Shown here piece by piece: positions 48,001 through 58,700 of a stretch of 64,000 nucleotides of DNA. Both the position numbers and the translations under genes were made by a program. The DNA comes from Glandiceps talaboti (taxonomy: Eukaryota > Hemichordata > Enteropneusta > Spengelidae). Each line of letters opens with the position of its first letter. The first letter of the stretch is position 1. Below the pieces are notes generated by a model. It ran no database searches. It saw only the letters and a program-made list of their open reading frames with translations, and was not told where the DNA came from. Where the stretch lies: contig NC_135557.1 of NCBI RefSeq assembly GCF_964340395.1, positions 4,487,216 through 4,551,215 on the forward strand, read 5' to 3'.

Positions 48001-50478
48001 ACCAGTTGAAAATGATTTTTTATAAAATATGATTATTACAATGAACTAGTATTTGAATGAATGATTTGTTTCCATGAAGACTTAATTTCAACTAGTCTCG
48101 CTACCAGACTCTTGAATATTCGTCCCTTAGCTTTGTAACCTAAGGCACACAAAGTAAGAAGTCAGGTACTTCGGGACTAAAATCGATACCCCTCACTTCT
48201 CGCGGCTTGGCACACTTCGTCTGCCTTACAAACCTAAGGGACGATAGTCACAAGTCTGGCAGCGAGACTAGTACTCAACTTGAATGTTTGTATCTTTACA
48301 ATATGTCCTGTGTGACATTCCCCATTCTTGTGGTACGGCCATCTTTACAATGTGTCCTGTGTGACATTCACCATTCTTGTGGTACGGCTATCTTTACAAT
48401 GTGTCCTATGTGATGTTCCACATTGTTGTGGTATGGATCTCTTTCAATTCTCATATTAAAATGGTATATTGAAATATCAAAGGTGTTTGGAGGTGTCAAA
48501 TTGAGTTGTATTTCACTGAAATTCAAAACACTTGGTTGAACATTATAATTTAGTTACTGAATACAATGCATGTATACCTTTATTGTGCCGTTTTCGTCAA
48601 TCAGCAAATTTTCCGTCTTCAAATCCATGTGATAGATTTTGTAGGGCTCCAACGTATGCAGGAAATTCATCCCTTGACTGGTTTCATAAAGGAATTTACT
48701 TCTCTTGGCCCATGAAAGGTGAACATCATCTCGTTTTAACAGAGAAGACAGAGATCCACGAGCCACAAATTGCATAACAATACCATAATACCTTGATGCC
48801 ATGCATACTCCATACAATAGTACAATATTGGGGTGATGTACAGAGGCAAGTTTTTTGGCTTCTTCAAGGATCGCTGTCTTTTCCCTAGAAAAGTATACGA
48901 AATAGGGATGTAGATTTGACATTAAAACGTAATTATTTCTATTGATAAATGTGTCAACACCTTTTGATCTACAACGCGAAATACTGCAAAACAAGAATGG
49001 CTATTCAAAGTTTTTGAAATGTTGTATTTTTATGTACAAAATATCAAAATATAGACAATTCAAGAAGGTGTAAGTTAGAACTTAACATTACCATTAATAA
49101 GTCAATGAATTGTTAGCCTTTAGTACAAGGATATTCAAGTACAATTATGAAATTGATGTCGGTACATACAAAACAACCCAAATTTTAGCTATGCCAAGCT
49201 CTAAAGACTGAGAGAGAGTCTAATAACAGTTTAATTAATATGTACCATGTCAGCAAATGTTAATATGTACCATGTCAGCAATGTTAATATGTACCATGTC
49301 AGCAATGTTAATATGTACCATGTCGGCAAATGTTAATATGTACCATGTCAGCAATGTTAATATGTACCATGTCAGCAATGTTAATATGTACCATGTCGGC
49401 AAATGTTAATATGTACCATGTCGGCAAATGTTAATATGTACCATGTCAGCAATGTTAATATGTACCATGTCAGCAAATGTTAATATGTACCAAGTCGACA
49501 AATGTTAATATGCACCATGTCAGCAAATGTTAATATGTACCATGTCAGCAAATGTTAATATGTACCATGTCAGCAAATGTTAATATGTACCATGTCAGCA
49601 AATGTTAATATGTACCATGTCAGCAAATGTTAATATGTACCATGTCAGCAAATGTTAATATGCACCATGTCAGCAAATGTTAATATGTACCATGTCAGCA
49701 AATGTTCGTAGTTTGTCCATGAAATACTATGTAAACTTATTGTGAACAAATATATTCCTCGGATATCCTGGGATTTTGTTTGAAACTTGTCTTGTCGGGT
49801 ATAAGTTACTTGATATATAGTACACCCTGGACAGTGTAAAATCACCTGTGGGTTAATGTGTGTGCATAGCTCTACCCATAATATGATACAGTAAATTAGA
49901 ACAAATTGTCTAGGCCTGCATACTAAAATCTGCACCCTTACAAGATTTTAATCTGTCATAAGAAAGTTTAAATTAAAATAAATTAAATATATAAATTTGA
50001 CTTCTAATTAAAATGTAAACTGTGCATTGATTGTTTTTAAAACAATTATAGTGAATAGATTGTTGTCTGACTGAAAGAAATTATACTCCAAGCCCGTTAC
50101 AGTTAGTATTGGCTCAAAACACATACAAAATAAGTTAAAAACAGAGTCATGTGAACGAAAGCAAACCTTATTATTATGTCAATAATGTATGTAAAAAAAA
50201 AATATATTTGAAAACGGGAGGTATTAAAACTCAGCACGGTATTGAATCATAACTACTGTAATACAATAGTGATTGACTTACTTTTTTGTTATTTTACTAT
50301 ATAAATAACATTTCTTGACAGCTACTTCCATCACCCAGTCTTTATGTGTGGCAAGGTACACATCTCCAAAACCACCTGATCCTATTGGTTCGTCGGAGTC
50401 ATAGATCAGTTTATCTTCATTAATTAGTCGAAAATTGAGTGATTCTGCTTGGGTGTCCCCAGCTGATGCTGTCGCCAT
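35213..50478 (-). CDS. RIPK-like protein kinase fused to an NHL beta-propeller (8 exons, 618 aa)
   Basis: Coding exons (high to low coordinate) are 50478-50282, 48884-48578, 47819-47674, 47382-47333, 44690-44541, 42422-42382, 40764-40593 and 36006-35213. They total 1857 nt including the stop, and all introns are GT-AG. Kinase domain, about residues 27-297: glycine loop GSGGFG 33-38, ATP lysine K55 (VAVK), helix-C glutamate probably E74, HMD catalytic loop 151-153 with K155 and N158, DFG 171-173, PPE 198-200, DVYSFG 214-219, and CW(x6)RP 271-280. That is a TKL/RIPK-like pattern. Residues 298-354 are a Lys/Glu-rich linker with no RHIM, death or CARD domain visible. Residues 355-618 hold about six NHL blades. 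There is no signal peptide or membrane segment, so it is probably cytosolic. The likely role is a signalling kinase with a propeller that binds protein or RNA. The partner and pathway are unknown. The start sits in a strong Kozak context (GCCATGG). Confidence 0.85.
37070..40242. repeat. 31-bp minisatellite filling intron 7 (~100 copies)
   Basis: Tandem copies of TTTGAATTGACAGGCAGTGT followed by AACTGGACTC. The period is about 31 bp with variants of 28-35 bp. Larger blocks are repeated within it: about 581 bp (ACTGGACATC at 37121 and 37702) and 428 bp (CAATTGATAG at 39611 and 40039). On the minus strand, the sense strand of the host gene, it is open for up to 243 codons because the unit has few stops in any frame. 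No splice signal joins it to the gene and I treat those frames as artefacts. Confidence 0.95.
40593..40764 (-). CDS. Kinase-NHL gene, exon 7 (charged linker)
   Basis: The acceptor is AACATTACAG and the donor gtaagt. 172 nt encode residues 298-354, rich in Lys, Glu, Ser and Thr and ending VKEDG across the junction. No known domain is seen. The middle part (KEVEALAQDFLKR) could form a short helix. It is open only in the frame that joins the kinase and NHL exons. Confidence 0.82.
40970..41862. repeat. 58-bp minisatellite in intron 6 (~15 copies)
   Basis: The unit is AATGCCATTGACCTATCAGT plus AACCAGTATTAGCATCCACC and a tail. The period is 58 bp, with a 52-bp variant (CACCCAAGATGGTTGAC) at 41540-41690. 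Confidence 0.95.
42382..42422 (-). CDS. Kinase-NHL gene, exon 6 (end of kinase domain)
   Basis: A 41-nt exon between TTTCTTCTAG and gtgagt. Joined in frame to exon 5 it completes RPYFRVILLKLKEI, the expected final kinase helix. The short size makes it the least certain exon alone, but frame and homology fit on both sides. Confidence 0.82.
42783..44297. repeat. 50-bp minisatellite in intron 5 (~30 copies)
   Basis: The unit is ATGGAACAAAGTAACTATCA then GTAATAGTTTAGTGCTGTAC and ATAACCAAAT. The period is exactly 50 bp over long stretches, and copies are very similar, suggesting recent homogenisation. Confidence 0.97.
44541..44690 (-). CDS. Kinase-NHL gene, exon 5 (helices G-H, CW(x6)RP)
   Basis: The acceptor is CTTTACATACAG and the donor gtaatt. 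It encodes residues 234-283: LSGQRPQL, the acidic loop, then LMEKCWSQNPEDRPYF. This contains the Cys-Trp-x6-Arg-Pro motif diagnostic of TKL kinases. Confidence 0.9.
46010..46690. repeat. Duplicated ~330-bp interspersed repeat in intron 4
   Basis: Two diverged copies (about 46020-46330 and 46360-46630) share CTATTTGACC.TGAAGATG, CATTAAAAAGCTCAT, GGTCTCTAT.TGTTAA and CTTCAAGAGTTAT. The second ends in GGAT/GGAC tetranucleotides (46645-46681). That tail is common for interspersed repeats in marine invertebrates. No coding signal. Confidence 0.65.
46794..46823. other. Perfect 13-bp hairpin in intron 4
   Basis: CATATGGTGTATA and its reverse complement are separated by TGAT. It lies between the two repeat blocks of intron 4. 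Confidence 0.6.
46856..47215. repeat. ~112-bp tandem repeat in intron 4 (3+ copies)
   Basis: The unit contains TATGCAAATATGCCTAGCAA, then AGACCAT.CCCATAGCAACA and AAGGAGGATAGGTA. Diverged relatives occur at 45475-45790 in the same intron, so the family is older than the array. Confidence 0.85.
47333..47382 (-). CDS. Kinase-NHL gene, exon 4 (helix F)
   Basis: A 50-nt exon encoding FGIVTWEVLSRQIPYS, typical of TKL helix F and what follows it. The acceptor is TTTAATCTCAG and the donor gtatgt. Both junctions are in frame with the neighbouring exons. Confidence 0.88.
47674..47819 (-). CDS. Kinase-NHL gene, exon 3 (DFG to APE segment)
   Basis: Starts in phase 0 after TTATGCTTCAG with IADFGLSK. 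It then has a Gly/Thr/Lys-rich activation loop and HIPPEHFE, where Pro-Pro-Glu replaces Ala-Pro-Glu as in RIPK-type kinases. It ends in phase 2 within the Ser codon of DVYS, before gtaaat. Confidence 0.9.
48092..48271. mobile_element. ~180-bp foldback MITE in intron 2
   Basis: The terminal inverted repeats are ACTAGTCTCGCTACCAGACT at the left and its near-complement CAAGTCTGGCAGCGAGACTAGT at the right. A second inverted pair (CGTCCCTTAG and CTAAGGGACG) lies further in. There is no coding capacity. Superfamily not assigned. Confidence 0.75.
48290..48436. repeat. 49-bp tandem repeat in intron 2 (3 copies)
   Basis: The unit is ATCTTTACAATGTGTCCTGT plus GTGACATTCACCATTCTTGT. Copies start at 48292, 48341 and 48390. 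Confidence 0.9.
48578..48884 (-). CDS. Kinase-NHL gene, exon 2 (helix C to catalytic loop)
   Basis: The acceptor TTTTCTAG ends at 48885 and the donor gtatac follows 48578. It encodes residues 66-168: EEAKKL helix C, HHPNIV, a hinge with GIVMQFVARGSL (gatekeeper position Met103), and the catalytic loop YHMDLKTENLL. The usual HRD arginine is Met, while Asp153, Lys155 and Asn158 are retained. Its single leading nt completes the Lys codon begun in exon 1. Confidence 0.9.
49240..49705. repeat. 24/25-bp minisatellite in intron 1 (~19 copies)
   Basis: The unit is AATGTTAATATGTACCATGT plus CAGCA or CAGCAA. Single-base length alternation (24 or 25 bp) and CGGCA variants are present. Confidence 0.95.
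50282..50478 (-). CDS. Kinase-NHL gene, coding exon 1 (glycine loop, VAVK lysine)
   Basis: The start codon is at 50478-50476 in context GCCATGG. The exon encodes residues 1 to part of 66: an acidic/polar leader, then the strand-loop-strand GSGGFGDVYLATH and AVKK. It ends AA|gtaagt in phase 2. A CAATAG acceptor-like site at 50493-50498 suggests the 5' UTR may be split, with coding exon 1 beginning at about 50492. Confidence 0.85.
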
Positions 50479-50900
50479 GGCGATATCCTAGACTATTGAA
50501 AAAGAGTAAAATCATAATTAGTCTTTGTGTTTATTTAAGATATGTTTTGGAGCATGACTTAAGATGTCATAATTTCTATTATCGGACAAGGCCAGTCTAA
50601 AATCTCTCGGCATTCCAATTATTTCCACGGTTGTCTCATAAAAACAGTTAATTTCTTAGCTTCTGTTATCATTGCAATTGCTACGTAAGTACTCGAATCT
50701 GTTAATGTTCTGTTCAAAACAGCGATAAATACTCCGAACTGCTACATCGGAGTCCTTCTCGGCAGCCACTACGACGACATCGTTCTAAATTCATCGTTCT
50801 ACGTAACATAGAGGAGCATGCACAGTATTAGTCAACATGTCCGCCGAATTTGAAAACTTAGTTGTAATGTTGAGAATATAGTATGATTTCCACTAACACT
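50479..50900 (-). promoter_or_regulatory. Putative 5' UTR and promoter region of the kinase-NHL gene
   Basis: Inferred from position only, immediately upstream of the start codon. The stretch 50680-50860 is GC-richer with several CpG sites, including ACGACGACATCG near 50770. No TATA box or initiator can be assigned with confidence. An acceptor-like site at 50493-50500 suggests a non-coding first exon further upstream. Confidence 0.35.
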
Positions 50901-51134
50901 GAGGAAGCATTAATCTGATCAAGAGTGACACATGTATAGACTATCACACAGGATATACTTGACTTTCTAAGAGGTGGGTGATATTGTCTACAAAAAAAAA
51001 ACAGTTTGAATACGTGTTCAGGATCCTGAACACATTTTCGATATGAGTTTCAGAAATTACAAGGAGGATTTAGGGTATGTCTGAGCTGTAAAATGTGACC
51101 CTCTCCCCCAATCAGACAAGGACAAAGTACACGG

Positions 51135-51310
51135 AATGATTTACGTATTCCAAGAGCCAAACACAGGTCTGTTCAATTTACCAAAAAGTATGCAGGTGCA
51201 AAAATATGGAATTATAGAATACCAACGAATATCAGGAACATCCACTGTAGTCAGAGTTCAAACGAGAGTTTAAAAAATATCTACAGTCGGGTAATTTTGT
51301 ACTTTAGATT
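51135..51310 (+). pseudogene. LINE reverse-transcriptase C-terminal remnant
   Basis: Frame reading LRIPRAKHRSVQF, then KYAGAKIWNYRIPTNIRN, then (after a frameshift near 51255) FKREFKKYLQSGNF. This order is typical of the tail of non-LTR reverse transcriptases: Arg/Ile-Pro-Arg, Trp-Asn-x-Leu/Ile-Pro, then Phe-Lys-Lys-Tyr-Leu. Only about 55 residues remain and no catalytic domain is present. A (TTG)n run at 51340-51362 follows. Confidence 0.5.
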
Positions 51311-52443
51311 AGACATATTTACTTATATGTCTAATATTTGTTGTTGTTGTTGTTGTTGTTGTGTGTATTGTATGTATTTGTAAGTTTTGAGAACTCTAGA
51401 TTTACTATATCTTATTGGACATGCCCAGATAATATTTATTGTCAACTGTCAAATGTATTTATAATAAGACAACTATTTCCATTTCACGATTGAAGAGAAT
51501 TTCAGAATGTTGTTTGTTTGAAACCTGCTGTCCTGAAACCATGTACTAGCACAGGGATTCTTGTGTTCTGCAGAAAATGTAATACCTAGATTTACTTTCA
51601 TGTAAATGATCATGAACCAAGGTCAAGGAGCCGTCACAGTTATTCGACACCTTTCAAATTGAACTGACTATAATAACAGTGTTTATTTCTTTGGAGGATC
51701 TCTTCAAATGACCTCTTCATATTTACAGAGGTCAACAGAGACTTCTCATCGATGTGATCACACTTTCTGTACGATACACAGAATACATCGTGTGGTACTG
51801 GATCCCTCCATGTAGTTTTGAGCACACAAGGCAATGACGTCTCCAAATCTCACCATTTCTTGCACGAATTCGCAATTTCTGTTCAATTTTTGTTTTCAAT
51901 TTTTTTCTCGAATTACCTAAATGGTAGGTTAGGGTTGCGGTAAAAACCTAGATTGGGTCGGGTTACCGGAACCAAACAATTTTTCTTTGCCTTATAAGTC
52001 TTAATTTTAAATCCTAAAATGTGATATTATTAGAATTGCGCAATCACAATTATTTATAGTTGTACTGTGTCCCAGTGTCGAAAATAGAATGTGAACAGTA
52101 CAAACAAACATACCTCGATCTTATATGACTGTGTGCATGTAAATCGTCAACAGGGCCATGTAAAAATTGTGACGCAGTGCAAATATGGTGACCAACACCT
52201 GTCACCAAAGAAATACGATAATTAATGCGGTGATAAGTTTAGGTACTGTCATTGTATACCAAGTCACTTTGGTGTACTTATTGTCAGAGAAATCAAACAA
52301 TTTAGTAGGTGCGATGACATTTGAATAATGTGAGGTCATATCAGGTCAAATTTATGGCAGAGAGGGTTGAACAACAAGTTAATATTAACCACATAGCCGA
52401 TCTGTTAAGTTAAAGCAGTGTTGGTTGGTGCATCGAAATTATA
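51311..52443. other. No gene recognised
   Basis: AT-rich, with a (TTG)n microsatellite at 51340-51362. A 68-codon minus-strand open frame (51640-51846) has no recognisable motif. Nothing else is supported. Confidence 0.4.
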
Positions 52444-52596
<153 letters not shown>

Positions 52597-53026
52597 TTGG
52601 GATTCATGTAAAGAATGTAAGCTTACATGCGAACCAAACACAAGGAAGTAAGGAAACTGAGTATTTATGTATTTTTCACGTCACAATTTTAATATTGATT
52701 GATACTAAGTTTGTCATGCAGGCTTGAGTGAAGTAATATATTTCCAAAATCTGACGTCAAAAGAAAGTCTGTCGATAAAATGTCACTTTTTCGTGATGTA
52801 GTGATTGGTACGTGATCAGTTCCTACATGTACAGTTCGGCCTCATTTGACGACACATGAATACATTACATACACCATGCAAATTGAATTCTACAACAGTT
52901 GACAAATTAATGTCTGGGAAATTTGGTTGTACCTTTTACGTGACAATTGAAACAAGTGTCAAAAAAGTTTAGACTAAAGTAATGCAGTTACAGCATATGA
53001 TTTGTTTTTATGTATCTGATACGAAG

Positions 53027-54040
53027 ATAGCCTACCTCAGACTTGAAGGACTAACACTAAGCTATCCTAACTGTAGCCTACCTGTAGACTAGACTTGAAG
53101 GACTAACTCTACTGCACTATTTCAGCTATCCTAACTGTAGCTTACCTCAGACTTGAAGGACTAACACTACTGTACTATTTCAGCTATCCTAACTGTAGCC
53201 TACCTGTAGACTTGAAGGACTAACACTACTACACTATTTCTGCTATCCTAACTGTAGCCTACCTGTAGACTTGAAGGACTATCACTTCTACACTATTTCT
53301 GCTATCCTAACTGTAGCCTACCTGTAGACTTGAAGGACTAACACTACTGTACTATTTCAGCTATCCTAACTGTAGCCTACCTCAGACTTGAAGGACTAAC
53401 ACTACTACACTATTTCAGCTATCCTATCTGTAGCCTATCTGTAGCCTTGAAGTACTAACACTACTACACTATTTCTGCTATCCTAACTGTAGCCTACCTC
53501 AGACTTGAAGGACTAACACTACTGTACTATTTCAGCTATCCTAACTGTAGCCTACCTCAGACTTGAAGGACTAACACTACTACACTATTTCAGCTATCCT
53601 ATCTGTAGCCTATCTGTAGCCTTGAAGTACTAACACTACTACACTATTTCTGCTATCCTAACTGTAGCCTACCTGTAGACTAGACTTGAAGGACTAACAC
53701 TACTACACTATTTCAGCTATCCTATCTGTAGCCTATCTGTAGCCTTGAAGTACTAACACTACTACACTATTTCTGCTATCCTAACTCTAGCCTACATGTA
53801 GACTAGACTTGAAGGACTAACATTACTACACTATTTCTGCTATCCTAACTGTAGCCTACCTGTAGACTAGACTTGAAGGACTAACATTACTACACTATTT
53901 CTGCTATCCTAACTGTAGCCTACCTGTAGACTAGACTTGAAGGACTAACACTACTACACTATTGCTGCTATCCTGACTGTAGCCTACCTGTAGTCTTGAA
54001 AGGACTAACATTACTACACTATTTCTGCTATCCTAACTAT
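53027..54040. repeat. ~57-bp minisatellite (~17 copies)
   Basis: The unit is CTATCCTAACTGTAGCCTAC plus CTGTAGACTTGAAGGACTAA and CACTACTACACTATTTC. Length variants arise from a short ACTAG insertion and from a CTCAG form. It is followed immediately by a different array. Confidence 0.95.
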
Positions 54041-55780
54041 ACCATAAACCAATACAGACAACTATAGACAAATACAGACAACTATAGACAAATACAGACA
54101 ACTATAGACAAATACAGACAACTATATACCAGCACAGACAACTATAGACCGATACAGACAGATATACACCAATACAGACAACTATATACAAATACATACA
54201 ACTATAGACCAATACAGACAGCTGTAGACCAATACAGACAACTATAGACCAATACAAACAACTATAGACCACTACAGACAATTATAGACCAATACAGACA
54301 ACTATAGACCACTACAGACAACTATATCCCAATACAGACAACTATACACCAATACAGACAAGTATAGACCAATACAGACAATTATACACCAATACAGACA
54401 AGTATAGACCAATACAGACAACTATAGACCAATACAGACAGCTATAGACCAATACAGACAAATATAAACCAATACAGACAAGTATAGACCAATACAGACA
54501 ACTATAGACCAATACAGACAACTATACACCACTACAGACAACTATAGACCGATACAGACAACTATATTCCAATACAGACAACTATACACCAATACGGACA
54601 ACTATATCCCAATACAGACAACTATACACCAATACGGACAACTATAGACCAACACAGACAACTATATCCCAATACAGAGAACTATAAACCAATACAGACA
54701 ACTAGACACCAATACAGACAACTATAAACCAATACAGACAACTATACACCAATACAGACAACTATAGACCAAAACAGACAAATATACACCAATACAGACA
54801 ACTATAAACCAATACAGACAACTATAATCCAATACAGACAACTATAGATCAATATACACAACTATAGACCAATACAGACAACTATAGACCAATACAGACA
54901 ACTATAGACCAATACAGACAACTATAGACCAATGCAGACAATTGATCAATACAGACAACTATAGACTAATATAGACAACTATAGACCAATACAGACAACT
55001 ATAGACCAATACAGACAACTATAGACCAATACAGACAACTATAGACCAATGCAGACAACTATAGACCAATACAGACAACTATAGACTGACACAGACAACT
55101 ATAGACTGATACAGACAACTATAAATCAATACAGACAAATATAGTCCAATACAGACAATTGATCAATACAGACAACTATAGACTAATATAGACAACTATA
55201 GACCAATACAGACAACTATATACCAATACAGACAACTATAGACTGACACAGACAACTATAGACTGATACAGACAACTATAAATCAATACAGACAAATATA
55301 GTCCAATACAGACAATTGACCAATACAGACAACTATAGACTAATATAGACAACTATAGACCAATACAGACAACTATATACCAATACAGACAACTATAGAC
55401 CAATACAGACAACTATAGTCCAATACAGACAACTATAAATCAATACAGACAACTATACACCAATACAGACAACTATAGACCAACACTGACAACTATAGTC
55501 CAATACAGACAATTATAGATTAACACAGACAACTATAGATCAATACAGACAACTATAGACCAATGTAGACAATTATAGACAATACAAATAACTACAGACC
55601 AATGTAGACAAATATAGACTAATGTAAACAACTATAAATCAATAAAGTCAACTATAGACCGATGCAGACAGCTATAGACTAATACAGACAACTATATACC
55701 AATGTAGAAATCTATAGATCAATGTGGGCGACTATAGACCAATACAGTCAACTATAAATCAATGCAGACAACTATAGACC
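54041..55780. repeat. 20-bp minisatellite (~85 copies)
   Basis: The unit is CAGACAACTATAGACCAATA. The period is 20 bp for long runs, with larger repeated blocks (for example the CAATTGATCAATACAG variants at 54930 and 55153). Copies decay toward the right end. Confidence 0.96.
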
Positions 55781-58700
55781 ACTATACGTATGTTAATATT
55801 AGGGAGCCACGCACGATTGTAGGCACACAAATTGCGTGAGACATTAAATACTTGACTCCCTGTAGCTGTATGTCTGAGTTGGAATGATGTTAGAAAGTGT
55901 TCATATTTAAATGCATTTGATTCAATACTACACTTTGACTCCAACCACGTGTATATGTACTTGATGTGTTTTTGTCGTTTAAGTCATTGTAGAGTTGGTA
56001 CAATCTTACACAGTGTCTCACTACAAATGGGTTATACAGCACATTGCAGCCACAGGGGCACGTGTTGTTGCTTAGATTGTCTTTTTATTAGGAAAATATC
56101 GTACGAATCCTGCTGCTACAAATATATCAATCTCTGTACTAGTAGAAATATTAATATATAGTCAACAGGTTGTTATATTTGGTCTGTAGACCTGGAAAAC
56201 ACATTCTATGAAATATTACACACCCCTATGATTGCAGCTTTACTGTTCACCCTCTCTGTTTGATACAGCCATGTAGAAACAAATAAGAAACTACACATTC
56301 GATCTACGCTTTATGATAGCAAGATTGAATGATTTGATTTGATAGGTTTACAGTTTCTTGCTACATTTTGTTTAAATAAAATGAACTAACATCTCGCCAT
56401 GTAGACGTCAAATGCAGACATTGAGACACTGGACACCCGCGTGGCTACATCTAGTTACAATATGTTTATACGATTTACTTCATACAGACTAAATGTAGCA
56501 AGGTATTAGCGATACAGTTACCTTTGCTAAACTCAATTGCATTCTCTCTACCGTCTAAAATTTCGATTGTTCTTATAGGTCCGAATAAATTTTCATAGAG
56601 AGTTCTAGTGATACATTGTCTGCATATAAGGAGTTTAACGTAGCTTACTTTCAGGTTTGACGGATTTCTTCTTAGGTCAACTCAGACGAGGTTTTCAGAT
56701 GGACGACGCCTCGTACTCTGGTACTGCACCTACTGGTACGATATGATTTATATAAGGTAGTAAGGATTGAAGTTTGACAGCGATGTTGTCAGGTCACATC
56801 AGGACAACCTTTGTGTCACGTGATTATATAGTGTGTACACATGTAATACCACACTGTCCTAGGTACAGTCAGTACTCTATACATTGATTGATGTAACCAT
56901 TTATCAACCTTTATCTACATAGGAATCAGTGATAGCTGTCTGTATCGCACGTAACAGTATACAGAGTCACGTGGTCACTTGCCAACAGAACCGTTCAGGT
57001 GCCTTGATTCTGTCTGAGGGTAATGACACACCTGCTCTATCAAAGGATTTGACATTTTGAAATATTTGAGCTCTTCTGTGAATTTGTTTAGTGTATTTAC
57101 GTCACCTCTTTTTGATATTCTTCCGAGATGTAATCTTTTACAGACTTTATGTTCATGTAAGCTTCAAGCAGTGATTACAATCAATGAGTTCCCGTCAGAT
57201 CACAAGACTATGACGTGGTCTCAAAACTGTCTCTTTTTATTAAAAATGTTGAAAAGAGTGAAATGTTACCAAAGTGACTATCTTGTTTAGTTTGTAACCT
57301 TTTATACAGTCAAAGCTTTGTGAGGTCACTGACCTTTCCACACCATTTGTTTCAGTGTATATTGATCTGTACGATACGCTGAGGCAGAGTAATGAAATAG
57401 ATTGAACATGGACTTGTATTAGTGTAACGGTGGTCTTGTTCAAGTGTATTTTACGTCAAGATTATTCTAATTTGTAAGTTTATATTTCACCTGTATTCAC
57501 CGTTGATGGCGCTGTGTTAAGTGCGCCATGCAAGTCTGACTCGGAAGCCCAATGCAATGTCGATAGAGTGGATGTAAATTAAATAACCCGTATCGTATAG
57601 GAACTTATACTAAATGCAATGTATTTATTAACAACACTACTAGAGACCCTGGTTGCAATAATTGTATCGAGGATTTTCTCAATATGTTTTTGGAGGCATT
57701 TTGTCTTTTTCCACTCAACTGGTCAAAGTTAGAGAAAAATAATAAAAGTCCATCTGTACATAAATATTGCATCAGTCTATTCTTACCCATTTACAATGTA
57801 TTATTTAGTTTTGATTCTCTTTAATTCAAAGTTTTTACTCGTTTTAATAATTCTAGCAATTTTTTTTCTTCAAAATTGGATTGCCATGACTCAATCTGAT
57901 TAAAATCTGACGTGGTAATACATGTACTACTCGATTACTTTATTTACCTCACTCTGTTTACTTCGTATGTTGTCATTAGCTTTCGAATTTGTTGTACTCG
58001 GAGTTGGCTCATTCCACGCTCACTCCCAGAACAAGAAGTTCCAACATTAACAACAATATACGAAGGAAGTAGAATCACTGAGCTGTATTACCACTGTGAT
58101 ATTAGATTATAATCAGATTTGTCAGGAGTGTATTAGACGTTTGATCGTTTTAACTCTAGATATATATGCTGGACCACATTTTTTCGCGTAGTGCAAGTTT
58201 AATATGTCGGGCTTTCTTCCAGCTCACTTGATGGCAAGTACATTTATTTCCTACCTAGAACACTGAGGATCATGTTCCAACCGAAAGGGGGCGGGCTTCT
58301 ATATACATGTACATTTTCGTCCCAGGTATAGATGTGGATCAGTGGTGACACAATACGGACAGTACTATTCACTAACAAGTCAAGATGATGATTTAGGCTG
58401 ATTTCCCAATTTTGTCTCAGAACGTTGCAGTTTACAAGGTTGTTACAAGACCTGTGTTTGTTCTAGGTGTCAGTTTACAAGGTTGTAAATAATTGTTTGG
58501 TTCTGGTTACCCGACCCCCACCTACTTTTAAAACTGCTGAACCTAAACTCTTTTTACGTATTCGAGAGAAAAATAATAAAATCGTAAAAATTGTGAAGTC
58601 TCACGAGAAATAGTGGACGTGGAAACTGACATCAACTTAAAAAGACAAAATAAAACTGTTCTTCCAATCTGTAATAGCTGTATATATGTCAGGAAGAAAT

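Noticed and set aside
50837-50880. ATGTCCGCCGAATTTGAAAA on the + strand as the first exon of a divergent gene
   Set aside because: Only 14 codons before a stop, no good splice donor, and no downstream exon found.
56690-56750. Acceptor-like TTTTCAG followed by ATG and 15 codons (MDDASYSGTAPTGTI)
   Set aside because: Too short, no partner exon, and no recognisable protein.
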